From Campylobacter mucosalis (lineage in GTDB: Bacteria > Campylobacterota > Campylobacteria > Campylobacterales > Campylobacteraceae): a stretch of DNA of 64,000 bases. The translations under genes were made by a program, and so were the position numbers. Positions 48,178 to 57,125 of the stretch are shown piece by piece. The stretch's first letter is position 1. Each line of letters starts with the position of its first letter. The notes beneath the pieces are model-generated. The model searched no databases. It was not told where the DNA came from and worked only from the letters and a program-made list of their open reading frames with translations. The stretch spans positions 434,001-498,000 of the forward strand of contig NZ_CP053831.1 of the NCBI RefSeq assembly GCF_013372205.1. The letters are read 5' to 3'.

Positions 48178-49277
48178 GTGATGTTTTAGAGTTTTTAAAT
48201 AGACTTTTAGAATTTAAAAGTATTACTCCAGATGATGATGGTTCGCTCAAATTTATAGCTGATTTTATGCCTGAGTTTGAGGCTAAATTTTTAGAAAAAA
48301 ATGGCACAAAAAACCTGATTTTAACTAAAAAATTTGGAGATGAAACTCATCTGGCTTTTGCCGGTCATCTTGATGTAGTTCCTCCAGGTAACGGCTGGGA
48401 TATTGACCCGTTTACCCCAACTATAAAAGACGGCTACATTTACGCTCGTGGCACACAAGATATGAAAAGCGGAGTTGCTGCGTTTGTATGTGCGTGTAAG
48501 GACGCTAAAAATTTTAACGGCACACTAAGCCTGATCCTAACTAGTGATGAAGAGGGCGATGGTACTTATGGGACGATTGAGGCGCTTAAATTTTTAAAAC
48601 AGCAAGGAAATTTACCAGAATTTGCCGTTGTGGCTGAGCCTACTTGCGATGAGAAATTTGGCGATACTATCAAGATAGGCAGACGAGGCTCTATAAATGG
48701 TAAAATACTCATCAAAGGAAAACAAGGACACGCTGCATATCCGCAAAAATGTGTAAATCCAGTTCATCTTTTGGCTCCCATTTTTGCTAAATTTGCAGGT
48801 TATGATATGGATAGTGGGAGCAATTTTTTTGACCCAAGTAAAATAGTCATAACCGATATACGTGGCGGTATGCAAGTTTGCAACGTCACTCCAAACGATG
48901 TTAGTATAATGTTTAATATAAGAAACTCAAATTTAACAAGCGTCGATGATGTAAAATCATATATCAATAGTATTTTTGCGGGGATTGATTTTGAGTACGA
49001 TATAAAGCAAAGTTCAAAGCCATATTTAACTGATAAAGATAGCAAAGTTGTAAAGGCTCTTGCTAAAAGTGTGGATAAAATCACTGGCATTACTCCAGAA
49101 CTAAATAGCAAGGGCGGCACTAGCGACGCTAGGTTATTAGCAGAGTATGGCGTAAAAGTTGTAGAATTTGGCGTAAAAAACGATAGAATCCACGCTGTAA
49201 ATGAGCGTGTCGGAATAGATGAGGTTATAAAACTTTATGAAATTTTTAGCGATTTGATAGAAAATTTTAGGGGATAA
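48174..49277 (+). CDS. dapE: succinyl-diaminopimelate desuccinylase
   Basis: A 367 aa zinc hydrolase of the lysine/diaminopimelate pathway. Metal-binding motifs [26 protein letters not shown] and [12 protein letters not shown] are present, with [10 protein letters not shown] near the end. It overlaps the GGDEF/EAL gene by 4 bases. Its stop codon lies in the loop of the terminator hairpin at 49263-49290. Confidence 0.96.
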   Translation: MSDVLEFLNRLLEFKSITPDDDGSLKFIADFMPEFEAKFLEKNGTKNLILTKKFGDETHLAFAGHLDVVPPGNGWDIDPFTPTIKDGYIYARGTQDMKSGVAAFVCACKDAKNFNGTLSLILTSDEEGDGTYGTIEALKFLKQQGNLPEFAVVAEPTCDEKFGDTIKIGRRGSINGKILIKGKQGHAAYPQKCVNPVHLLAPIFAKFAGYDMDSGSNFFDPSKIVITDIRGGMQVCNVTPNDVSIMFNIRNSNLTSVDDVKSYINSIFAGIDFEYDIKQSSKPYLTDKDSKVVKALAKSVDKITGITPELNSKGGTSDARLLAEYGVKVVEFGVKNDRIHAVNERVGIDEVIKLYEIFSDLIENFRG

Positions 49278-49290
49278 GCCCCCTAAAATT
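49263..49290. terminator. bidirectional terminator covering the stops of dapE and the TRAP gene
   Basis: AATTTTAGGGG (49263-49273) pairs perfectly with CCCCTAAAATT (49280-49290) around ATAAGC. The dapE stop TAA is at 49275-49277 and the stop of the convergent gene is at 49289-49291. T-rich flanks on both sides make it functional in both directions. Confidence 0.85.
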
Positions 49291-50347
49291 ATTTTGTCTT
49301 ATCAATATAAGCGTAGTCTGAAATTTTAGTCCACTCTCTTGCTTTTTTCAAAAATGCACGTTGTGAGTCAAGAATTTCTTTAAATAGCGGATCTTTTGCC
49401 GCCTCTTCATCTAGCAACTCATCTGTTGCTTTTTTAAGTGCTTGTATGATCTCTGGACTAAATGAGCGAATTTGTATATCTGGGTGCTCTGACTTCATCC
49501 TATCTAAGAAATTCGAGTTCTCATAAAACACCTTTGCATTTGCATTTAATGCTACTCTAGCTGCCGCACCATCTATGATAGCTTGTAAGTCTGCTGGGAG
49601 TTTTTCGTATGTTTTTTTATTGACAAAAAATTGAGTTTCACCATTTGGTTCTTGCCAACCCGTGTAGTAAAATTTTGCCACCTTATCAAAGCCAAGTGCC
49701 ATATCATACGCAGGACTTACCCACTCAACCGCGTCTATCGTGCCCATTTCTAGTGCCATATATAGTTCGCCAGGTGCTATTGTGTTTATTAGCATACCAA
49801 CTTTTGCCATAACCTCGCCACCAAAACCAGCTGTGCGGATTTTTAGACCCTTTAGGTCATCTAGTGAGTTTATCTCTTTTCTAAACCAGCCACCCATTTG
49901 CATTCCAGTATTTCCAGCGTTAAAAACCTTGACATTGTATTTATCATAAACCTTCGCCTCAAGCTCTTTTCCGCCACCATATAGATACCAGGCTGTTTGC
50001 TCGGCTTGATTCATCATAAATGGAGTAGCTGTAAAAAACATAGTTTTTGCGTCTTTGCCTTTGTAGTAGTAACTTGCTGTATAACCTATGTCATATTGAT
50101 TTGATTTAATAAAGTCAAGCATAGCAAACGAGGATTTGTGCTTTGACGGATAGTCGATTCTAACCTCGATGCGACCATTGCTCATCTTCTCAACTAGCTC
50201 TTTAAATTCCTTTGGAACTTCGCCAAGCACTGGCATTGTGCTCTCCCACGTACTAGCAAGTTTAAGCTTATAAACCTTGTCGTCCGCACCAAAAGCCATA
50301 GACGCAAGAGTTGCCAAACCAAGCAGTGTTGCATATATCTTTTTCAT
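49289..50347 (-). CDS. TRAP transporter substrate-binding protein (DctP family), orphan
   Basis: A 352 aa periplasmic binding protein with signal peptide (1-20, ending SMAFGA). The DctP pattern is clear: KLKLASTWESTMPVLGEVPK, SLDDLKGLKIRTAGFGGEVM, then GTIDAVEWVSPAYDMALGF. The Arg of KIRT normally clamps the substrate carboxylate, so an organic acid is likely, perhaps a 2-oxo acid as in related proteins. No DctQ or DctM gene is next to it, so it depends on a remote permease. AAGGAGTAAAA precedes the ATG. It is divergent from pyk. Confidence 0.9.
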   Translation of the reverse strand: MKKIYATLLGLATLASMAFGADDKVYKLKLASTWESTMPVLGEVPKEFKELVEKMSNGRIEVRIDYPSKHKSSFAMLDFIKSNQYDIGYTASYYYKGKDAKTMFFTATPFMMNQAEQTAWYLYGGGKELEAKVYDKYNVKVFNAGNTGMQMGGWFRKEINSLDDLKGLKIRTAGFGGEVMAKVGMLINTIAPGELYMALEMGTIDAVEWVSPAYDMALGFDKVAKFYYTGWQEPNGETQFFVNKKTYEKLPADLQAIIDGAAARVALNANAKVFYENSNFLDRMKSEHPDIQIRSFSPEIIQALKKATDELLDEEAAKDPLFKEILDSQRAFLKKAREWTKISDYAYIDKTK

Positions 50348-50430
50348 TTTTACTCCTTAAAAAAATCTAGATATTATACATAAAAAAGCTTTTTAAAGTT
50401 TAAATTTAGTCCGTTTAAAGATAAATGCGA

Positions 50431-50436
50431 TAAAAT
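50431..50436 (+). promoter_or_regulatory. candidate -10 for pyk
   Basis: TAAAAT in GCGATAAAATTGG lies 25 bases before the pyk ATG, in the 113-base spacer divergent from the TRAP gene. Moderate support. Confidence 0.4.
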
Positions 50437-50460
50437 TGGGCGTAAAATAAAGGATTTTGT

Positions 50461-51912
50461 ATGATAAAACGCACAAAAATTGTAGCAACACTAGGACCCG
50501 CAAGTGATAATCTAGAAACGATAAAAAAGATGATTGTGGCTGGTGTTAACGTCTTTCGCCTAAATTTTAGCCACGGCACGCACGAGTATCACAAGCAAAA
50601 CATTGATAAGATAAGACAGGCACAGAGTGAGCTTGGCATTAGAGTTGGGATTTTACAAGATATTTGTGGGCCAAAAATTCGCATTGGTAAGCTTGAAAAT
50701 CCTTTTGAGCTTTTTAGTGGCGATAGGCTTGATATTTATGCTAATGAAATTATGGGCGTAAAAGTAGCCGAAAATCACTACAAAACTTGTATAAATCAGC
50801 CTCAAATTTTAAGTATGCTAAAACCAAACGAATACGTTTATCTTTATGACGGCAATATCCGTGCAAAGGTGGTGGCTGTAAATGAAAATTTTGTCCAAAC
50901 CGTAATCGAAAATCATGGCGTTTTAAGTTCAAATAAGGGTGTCAATTTCCCAAATACCAAAATCGGCATTGAGGTTATTACACCAAAAGATAGGGCTGAT
51001 ATGGAATTTGGTGCAAAAGAGTGTGTGGATTTTGTTGCTATTAGCTTTGTTCAGGACGCAAATGATGTTTTAAAGGCTAGAAAAATTCTAAACGAGCTAA
51101 AATCAAAGGCAAAAATTCTCTCAAAAATAGAGAAATTTGACGCTGTTGAAAACATCGATGAGATTATAAATTTAAGTGATGGCATAATGGTTGCGCGTGG
51201 GGATTTGGGTATTGAAGTACCCTATTATGAGGTGCCAACAATCCAAAAGCTAATCATCAAAAAGGCAAATGCGCAGAGCAAACCAGTCATCACAGCCACA
51301 CAAATGATGCTCTCAATGGCGTCAAACGAAACAGCAACAAGAGCCGAGATAAGTGACGTCGCAAATGCTGTGCTTGACGGCACCGACGCTGTTATGCTTA
51401 GTGAAGAAAGTGCAGTTGGCATTAATCCTGTTGCGGTTGTTGAAGCGATGAGCAATACAATCGTTCAGGTACAAAAAATTTACCCATACAATAAATTTGA
51501 TGAGTTTGAGTTTTTAGATGAAACCGATATGGTAGCCTCATCGGCGGCTGCTCTTGCTTATCGCTTAAAGGCTGACGGCATTATTTGTATTACGGGTTCA
51601 GGCAAATCGGCTTTAAAAGTGGCTAGAAACCGCGCAAATATCGATATCATCGCCATTACTCACGATGAGCAAATCGCTGGGTCGCTAACACTTGCTTGGG
51701 GTGTTGAAGCTGCAAATTTTACGCTACCAAAATGCGATACGATTACGCTTTTGCTTACAAAGATGATCTCACAAGCTGTAGAAAAAGGCATAATTGATGA
51801 AAATAAAACCTACCTTGTAACAGCAGGTTTTCCAACTGGCGTTGAGGGTAGTACAAACTTTATGCGAATTTTACGCAAAGAGCAGATTAGGCATTATCTA
51901 AAGCAAATTTAA
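50461..51912 (+). CDS. pyk: pyruvate kinase
   Basis: A 483 aa enzyme turning PEP and ADP into pyruvate and ATP. It has KRTKIVATLGPAS at the start, the signature GIMVARGDLGIEVP, then KPVITATQMMLSM, and an allosteric C-terminal domain. The stop is directly adjacent (no spacer) to the convergent hisG stop. Confidence 0.97.
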   Translation: MIKRTKIVATLGPASDNLETIKKMIVAGVNVFRLNFSHGTHEYHKQNIDKIRQAQSELGIRVGILQDICGPKIRIGKLENPFELFSGDRLDIYANEIMGVKVAENHYKTCINQPQILSMLKPNEYVYLYDGNIRAKVVAVNENFVQTVIENHGVLSSNKGVNFPNTKIGIEVITPKDRADMEFGAKECVDFVAISFVQDANDVLKARKILNELKSKAKILSKIEKFDAVENIDEIINLSDGIMVARGDLGIEVPYYEVPTIQKLIIKKANAQSKPVITATQMMLSMASNETATRAEISDVANAVLDGTDAVMLSEESAVGINPVAVVEAMSNTIVQVQKIYPYNKFDEFEFLDETDMVASSAAALAYRLKADGIICITGSGKSALKVARNRANIDIIAITHDEQIAGSLTLAWGVEAANFTLPKCDTITLLLTKMISQAVEKGIIDENKTYLVTAGFPTGVEGSTNFMRILRKEQIRHYLKQI

Positions 51913-52527
51913 TCACTTTGAAATTTCAGCTTTTATCTTATGATAAAGGCTTAAAATTTCATCTTTTTTAATGATAAAGCTATTTTTGTTTGCGATTAGA
52001 TGAGCTGAGCTTTGCATTATGGTTTCAGCCACCTTTAGCCCGTTTTGCTTCATTGTTGTGCCTGTTTCAACGACATCCACGATAGCGTCGGCAAGTCCTA
52101 CAAGTGGAGCAAGTTCGATCGAGCCATAGAGCTTTATGATTTTTAGAGCTATTGCCTTTTGCGCGAAGTAGTTTCTGGCGATATTAGGCATTTTTGTTGC
52201 AATTTTTATCTCCGGACGCGTGTAGTCAATGGTATCATCTTGTCTAACGCCCACACACACCTTGCAGTTTCCAACACGCATATCAAGAAGTCTAACCACA
52301 TCAACCTTATGCTCCTCAAGTACGTCAAGTCCTACTACGCCAATGTCGGCAGCTCCTTCTGTTACATAGGTTGGTATATCTTGGTTTCGCACCAAAAAAA
52401 AGCGAAAATCTCCCTCATCAAGGATTAGTTTTCTATCTTCAAAAATAAACGTCAAGCCAAAAATTTTTCTAAAAATTTCAAGTGTATCGTCGGCAATCCT
52501 GCCTTTTGGGAGCGCAACTTTTATCAT
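51913..52527 (-). CDS. hisG: ATP phosphoribosyltransferase, short form
   Basis: First enzyme of histidine synthesis. The 204 aa length and the end ILSLYHKIKAEISK show the short form (HisGS), without the C-terminal regulatory domain. The PRPP loop is DAIVDVVETGTTMKQNGL, and the opening IKVALPKGRIADDTLEIF is normal. Short forms need a HisZ partner for activity and feedback control; no hisZ is in the window. C. jejuni is known for a long-form HisG, so this differs. It overlaps coaX by 4 bases. Confidence 0.95.
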   Translation of the reverse strand: MIKVALPKGRIADDTLEIFRKIFGLTFIFEDRKLILDEGDFRFFLVRNQDIPTYVTEGAADIGVVGLDVLEEHKVDVVRLLDMRVGNCKVCVGVRQDDTIDYTRPEIKIATKMPNIARNYFAQKAIALKIIKLYGSIELAPLVGLADAIVDVVETGTTMKQNGLKVAETIMQSSAHLIANKNSFIIKKDEILSLYHKIKAEISK

Positions 52528-53144
52528 TTTATACCTTTTTCGTTTATGAGTTTTTGCATAGAGCGAAAAACTAGCATTTTATCGTATATAGCATTTTTAA
52601 AAAATCGTGAGAGAAATTCGCCATCTCCGCCTGTAAAATATACGTTTTTATCTTTTATAATGCCATTTAGTAGCGTGACTATCGGCTTTATTATCCCGTA
52701 GCTAACGGCGTCCGCGGTCTTTTGCGGGAATGCGTCTAAATCAACTTGGGAATTTAGTGTAACCTTTAGCCTTTGAGAAATGCTCTCATACGATTTTAGC
52801 ATAGATGTGATTCCTGGTAGTATATATCCGCCAAGGTGCATTGAATTTGCCATAATATCAACCGTTATCGCGCTCCCAGCATCAACCACTACGCCGTCTT
52901 TTATACCGTAGCAACCAGCTATACGGTCTATCCCAAGCCCCTGATATATCGTATCTATCTCAAAGTATGGCTCAAGATCTATGAAATTCTCACTCCTACT
53001 TAGTTCGGATTTTATCCTGTCATTTACGCAGATAAAATAGACCTTTTCATCTGTTTTGATATTAAAATTTTCTATACCAAGGCGAGTGATTTTGCCGTCT
53101 TTAAAAAATGTGGCGTTTGTGTTGCCTATATCACACAAAGTCAT
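52524..53144 (-). CDS. coaX: type III pantothenate kinase
   Basis: A 206 aa ASKHA-fold kinase, first step of CoA synthesis. MTLCDIGNTNATFFKDG is the phosphate-binding start, GIDRIAGCYGIKDGVVVDAG the central motif and VYFTGGDGEFLSRFF the C-terminal one. The ATG at 53144 has GGAGATGTT just upstream; the start 18 bases earlier would include that ribosome-binding site. It overlaps the previous gene by 14 bases. Confidence 0.94.
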   Translation of the reverse strand: MTLCDIGNTNATFFKDGKITRLGIENFNIKTDEKVYFICVNDRIKSELSRSENFIDLEPYFEIDTIYQGLGIDRIAGCYGIKDGVVVDAGSAITVDIMANSMHLGGYILPGITSMLKSYESISQRLKVTLNSQVDLDAFPQKTADAVSYGIIKPIVTLLNGIIKDKNVYFTGGDGEFLSRFFKNAIYDKMLVFRSMQKLINEKGIK

Positions 53145-53463
53145 AACATCTCCAATCACCACCCTCTAGTGCTTTTATGGCTTTTGAGCAAATTTCTGAC
53201 TTGTAAAATAATATACGCTTTTTGATATTAAAATCGTAGCTTTTTTCGATATTTGCACAAATTTCATTTAACGCATCACTATCTTTTTTTAAAAATCTAG
53301 TTTTAGCGTTTCTTATAAAAACTAGCGTGTAATAACCCTTTAGATCAACTCCAAGGAAAATTTCCAGAGTTTTAGAGCGTGAAAATTTTGATGTTTCAAG
53401 CCTTTTTAGATCTTTTAAAATGAGTTTTTTGCTCTCAAAAATAGCACAAATTTGCTCGTTCAT
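53131..53463 (-). CDS. conserved hypothetical protein upstream of coaX
   Basis: A 110 aa protein, basic, without signal peptide or membrane helix. I do not recognise a domain. It sits 1 base after the stop of the lipoprotein gene and overlaps coaX by 14 bases, so it is part of this minus-strand operon. From memory, C. jejuni has a hypothetical gene in the same place. Function unknown. Confidence 0.78.
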   Translation of the reverse strand: MNEQICAIFESKKLILKDLKRLETSKFSRSKTLEIFLGVDLKGYYTLVFIRNAKTRFLKKDSDALNEICANIEKSYDFNIKKRILFYKSEICSKAIKALEGGDWRCYDFV

Positions 53464-53464
53464 A

Positions 53465-54466
53465 TTAGAATTCTATAAACTCATCATCGTAGTAGAATTT
53501 ACCTCTTCCCATAAAACTTTTATCCTCTATCTCGTTGCTAAATTCGAAAATTTTAGGGTTATTTAGGTCTAAATCGGTTTTGATGATATATCCAGTTTTT
53601 TCAGCTATATAAAGGCTATCGTTTGAGATTGTTGCGTCTGAGAAGATTGCAAATTTAAAATAGCTTTTAGCTAGAGTATTTAGGGCTAAATCGGTTTTTC
53701 TTATACTGCCGTCTTTTAAGAAAATATATAAATTTTTCTCATCTAGCAACACGCTTTTAATCTCCCCGTCAAAATATATCGTCTTTTGTGGGTTTATCAC
53801 GATTACGCGTTTTGCGGTGCTTGCGATCATATAATCATCTACGACGTCAAGATATGTGATGTTGTTAAAGAAGTTTTCAGAACTGACAACTATATCGCGT
53901 AAAATTTGAGAATTTGCTTTATTTACTATATAAATTTTGCCATCTAGTGACGGATAGATGATAATAGTGCTTAAAAATAGTGGTGCTGCCACACGTGAGT
54001 CTATGGCTGAAATTTCACTAGATTTATACTCCATTAGAGTTTTTGACTCAAAAATATCAATAAGATAGATGTGGTTTGCTGCACTAACTGCTGCTAGTAG
54101 GTTGTTTTCTAGTGACGCTGAAACTACCGAAGTTGGAAACGTTCTTGAGAACACGACTGCTCCGGTGCTATCTGTTACCATAAGTTCGCCATTTATGTTT
54201 GTAGATATAAACATATCGTTGTTTTCAGATAGTAGATAAAATCCATCTTGTAGTTTTACGTTGCTATTTAGCCCGTCTTTTGTGATGATATTGCCGTTAG
54301 AGAGTGTAGCTCCTCCAGTTGATGTGTATTTTATCGAGCTTGGCAAATTTGATGATAGTTTCATACTACCGTCTGTAGTTTCTGGCTCAAAATATTGTCT
54401 TTTTGTATTGCAGCCTGTTAGTAATAAGGCTAGGATTGTGGTTAGAAGTAAGGCTATTTTTTTCAT
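53465..54466 (-). CDS. lipoprotein with BamB-like beta-propeller pattern
   Basis: A 333 aa protein. Its lipobox is LLTGC with Cys at 19, giving a lipoprotein. The remainder alternates short strands with repeated blades (DSTGAVVFSRTFP, IYIVNKANSQILRDIV, LYIAEKTGYIIKTDLDLN), like PQQ/BamB propellers. BamB helps the BAM complex insert outer-membrane proteins. Its upstream neighbour looks like YfgM, which is bamB's neighbour in E. coli. The similarity is by pattern, so the BamB call is tentative. Confidence 0.75.
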   Translation of the reverse strand: MKKIALLLTTILALLLTGCNTKRQYFEPETTDGSMKLSSNLPSSIKYTSTGGATLSNGNIITKDGLNSNVKLQDGFYLLSENNDMFISTNINGELMVTDSTGAVVFSRTFPTSVVSASLENNLLAAVSAANHIYLIDIFESKTLMEYKSSEISAIDSRVAAPLFLSTIIIYPSLDGKIYIVNKANSQILRDIVVSSENFFNNITYLDVVDDYMIASTAKRVIVINPQKTIYFDGEIKSVLLDEKNLYIFLKDGSIRKTDLALNTLAKSYFKFAIFSDATISNDSLYIAEKTGYIIKTDLDLNNPKIFEFSNEIEDKSFMGRGKFYYDDEFIEF

Positions 54467-55029
54467 TATTTATTTCCCTGATAGTGTTGTAAATTTTTAA
54501 CTATGCTGATTAAAGCAGAATCTTGTGGAATTTTGCTAAACTCAAGTTTTGATTCGCTGATTTTGTCATCTTTTAGTAATCTATATCCTTTTAAAAGCGT
54601 ATCGTAATCGCCCAAAATTTCGCCGCTAGCATTGCCAGTGTAGGCTGAGAAAATTTGCTTTAATACAGGATCTATATTTTCATTTAGTAACGTTTGTATA
54701 GATGAGGTGTCGTTTTTATCTTGGAACTCTTTAAATTTCACTAAAGCATATAGTGACGGAGCGTCTTTTTTAAGCAACTCTATGGCGTTTTGATCGGTAG
54801 AGTTTTCTAAAATTTTAGAGTATGCTAAATTTGTATTTTCTACGCGGTTTTGCTCAACAAATTTTAGTGCGTAAAAGCCTATAAGTGCGATAATGCCTAA
54901 TGTTATTAAAGCTATAAATAAAAATTTATACTTTTTAAAGAATCTCTCACCTTTTATCATCCCCTCTAAAAACTGCTCTTGCGTGCTAAGTTCATCTTTG
55001 ATAGCTTCGATATTTTCTTTTATAGCCAA
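54466..55029 (-). CDS. YfgM-like single-pass membrane protein
   Basis: A 187 aa protein. The N-terminal 34 residues are cytoplasmic, one helix follows (36-56, FLFIALITLGIIALIGFYAL), then a helical periplasmic domain that looks like degenerate TPRs (FKEFQDKNDTSSIQTLL). This is the topology of YfgM/Tol-Pal-associated TPR_21 proteins, which assist periplasmic chaperones at the SecYEG exit. The start of the lipoprotein gene shares a base with its stop. It is divergent from gatC. Confidence 0.7.
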   Translation of the reverse strand: MAIKENIEAIKDELSTQEQFLEGMIKGERFFKKYKFLFIALITLGIIALIGFYALKFVEQNRVENTNLAYSKILENSTDQNAIELLKKDAPSLYALVKFKEFQDKNDTSSIQTLLNENIDPVLKQIFSAYTGNASGEILGDYDTLLKGYRLLKDDKISESKLEFSKIPQDSALISIVKNLQHYQGNK

Positions 55030-55112
55030 AATGTTTCCTTATTTTTTGATTTTGATTTGTGATTGTAGCATAAATAAATTTAAAATAGCACAAAATTAAA
55101 GCTTTAATGTGT

Positions 55113-55118
55113 TATAAT
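55113..55118 (+). promoter_or_regulatory. -10 (TATAAT) of the gatC-fur-aroE operon
   Basis: TATAAT within GTGTTATAATGTGCG lies 32 bases upstream of the gatC ATG. In C. jejuni, fur is known to be transcribed from promoters upstream of gatC and the next gene, not from its own promoter, and the present order fits that. Confidence 0.75.
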
Positions 55119-55149
55119 GTGCGTAAATTTTAATTAAACGAGGCTTTAT

Positions 55150-55437
55150 ATGGTTATTAACGACACGCTTTTAGATAAACTTGAGAAGTTATCATCGCTA
55201 AAAGTGAGTGATGATAAACGCGAAGAGATAAAAAAACAGCTAGGCGAGATAGTGACGTTTGTTGAGGTGTTAAACGAGCTTGATTTAGATAACGAAGAGG
55301 CGGTTGTAAGTGCTATAAAAGGTGGCACACTTTTGCGTGAAGATATAGCAAAGCAAAGCGATGTGATAGACACGATACTTTCACACTCGCCATCTCGTGA
55401 GAGTGGGTTTTTTGTAGTTCCAAAGATTATTGAGTAG
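55150..55437 (+). CDS. gatC: aspartyl/glutamyl-tRNA amidotransferase subunit C
   Basis: A 95 aa linker subunit of GatCAB. LLDKLEKLSSLKVSDDKREE and FVEVLNELDLDNEEAV match the family. It leads a plus-strand operon of nine genes. GatA is encoded 18 kb upstream at 36903, so the subunit genes are scattered, as is common in Campylobacter. Confidence 0.95.
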   Translation: MVINDTLLDKLEKLSSLKVSDDKREEIKKQLGEIVTFVEVLNELDLDNEEAVVSAIKGGTLLREDIAKQSDVIDTILSHSPSRESGFFVVPKIIE

Positions 55438-55441
55438 TGTT

Positions 55442-56515
55442 ATGGATAAAGTGGCAAAGATACGCTCTTTATTAGAAACGGCAGTTTTGCAAAAGGCTAG
55501 TGACTTGCATTTAGTTGCCGACACAAAGCCACAGGTTCGTATTTGCGGAGTTTTATCTACTATAAAAGATGAAATTTTAGACGCAGATGAGATAAAAAAT
55601 ATTTGCTATTCGCTCCTAAATGATACGCAAATAAGGGAGCTAGAAAGCCATAAAGAGCTTGATTTTGCCTTTAGTTTAGATGGAGTTGGCAGATTTAGAG
55701 CCAACTACTATCACACAATTGATAGCAAACTTGCTGCGGTTTTTCGTGTGATTAGTGAATCTATACCTGCGTTAAGTGATATTGACGCACCAAGTGTTTT
55801 AAAAGAGATAATAAACAAGCAAAAGGGTTTGGTTTTGGTAACTGGTGCGACAGGCAGTGGTAAAAGCACCAGCATAGCAGCTATGTTAAATGAGATAAAT
55901 TTAACTCAAAAAAAGCATATTATAACCATAGAAGATCCAGTTGAGTTTATCCATAAGAGTCAAAATTCTCTATTCTCACAAAGGAATGTAGGCACGGACA
56001 CCCTTTCTTATGCTAGAGCCTTAAAACACGCTCTTAGAGAAGATCCTGATATAATTTTTATAGGAGAGCTAAGGGATGCTGAAACAATCTCAATAGCTGT
56101 AAGTGCGGCAGAAACAGGACATTTGGTGTTTGCTACGTTACATACAAACTCGGCAATTCAGACGATAAGTAGGATAGTAGACAGCTTTGATGGAGGAGAG
56201 CAAACTCAGGTAAGAAGTATGCTTGCTAGTTCACTATCAGCAGTCATCTCGCAGGTTTTAGTGCCTAGAGTTGATGGTGGCAGAGTGGCGATATATGAGG
56301 TTCTTCTTAATACTCCAGCTATTTCAAATTTGATTCGTGAAAATAAACTTGCTCAAATTTACTCTCAAATGCAAATTTCTCAGGCTCAAACGAATATGCA
56401 AACGCAATCTCAAGCTCTAATAAAGGCGTTAAGGCAAAGGCAGATTACAAAAGAGGTCGCCTTGCAATACTCAAACAACCAACAAGAGCTTTTAAATTTA
56501 ATAACAGGTGTATAA
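55442..56515 (+). CDS. pilT: PilT-type retraction ATPase
   Basis: A 357 aa hexameric ATPase. PilT drives retraction of type IV pili. Walker A is GATGSGKSTSI, Walker B IIFIGELRD, with the His box TGHLVFATLHTNSA and the PilT-specific C-terminal motif AISNLIRENK. The ATG at 55442 is preferred over a TTG at 55430 that overlaps the gatC stop. C. jejuni (from memory) lacks a gene here between gatC and cvpA. No pilus assembly genes occur in the window. Confidence 0.9.
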   Translation: MDKVAKIRSLLETAVLQKASDLHLVADTKPQVRICGVLSTIKDEILDADEIKNICYSLLNDTQIRELESHKELDFAFSLDGVGRFRANYYHTIDSKLAAVFRVISESIPALSDIDAPSVLKEIINKQKGLVLVTGATGSGKSTSIAAMLNEINLTQKKHIITIEDPVEFIHKSQNSLFSQRNVGTDTLSYARALKHALREDPDIIFIGELRDAETISIAVSAAETGHLVFATLHTNSAIQTISRIVDSFDGGEQTQVRSMLASSLSAVISQVLVPRVDGGRVAIYEVLLNTPAISNLIRENKLAQIYSQMQISQAQTNMQTQSQALIKALRQRQITKEVALQYSNNQQELLNLITGV

Positions 56516-56516
56516 T

Positions 56517-57125
56517 ATGCAGTCAATAGTATGGTTTGATGTGATAATCATAGGTGCCGTTTTGATACTAGGATTAAAAGGGCTAATAAACGGGCTTATT
56601 AAAGAAGCTTTGGGGCTTATAGGGCTTATAGGTGGACTTATTCTTGCTAGTAGATTTTCGGGTGTTGCTGGGGAGTTTATCCAGTCAAATATATATAAAT
56701 TTGAAAACACTTCACTGCTTGATTTTATAAGCTTTATAGCTGTTTGGCTTATTTTTTGGCTATTTTGCCTATTGGTTGGTAAAATTTTATCTAAGTTAGT
56801 TGGTGCTAGTGGGCTTGGCTTTTTAGATAGATTGGGCGGTTTTATCGCTGGTAGCGGTAAGATATTTTTGACACTTTCTGCCATTTTAGCTATCATTGCA
56901 AATACAAATTTAAGCGTAAAGATTGAGCCATTTTTTCAAAACAGCAAGGTTTATCCTGTTTTGCTATCGACTGGAAAATGGATAGCAAACATCGATGTTA
57001 AGGCACTTAAAAACGATATAGACAGTGTAGTTAACACCCCAAAGGATGATAAAAAAACGGATATTTTTATTAAAATGGACGGAAATTTAAGCGTGGAAGA
57101 TAATGCAACAAAGGAGAACAGATGA
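56517..57125 (+). CDS. cvpA: CvpA-family membrane protein
   Basis: A 202 aa inner-membrane protein. Four membrane helices ([20 protein letters not shown] onward) make the Colicin V production-type domain, and the family Gly-rich [13 protein letters not shown] is present. A hydrophilic tail ends DNATKEN. It starts 1 base after the PilT stop and overlaps fur by 4 bases. Family function is unclear beyond a role in envelope robustness. Confidence 0.85.
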   Translation: MQSIVWFDVIIIGAVLILGLKGLINGLIKEALGLIGLIGGLILASRFSGVAGEFIQSNIYKFENTSLLDFISFIAVWLIFWLFCLLVGKILSKLVGASGLGFLDRLGGFIAGSGKIFLTLSAILAIIANTNLSVKIEPFFQNSKVYPVLLSTGKWIANIDVKALKNDIDSVVNTPKDDKKTDIFIKMDGNLSVEDNATKENR

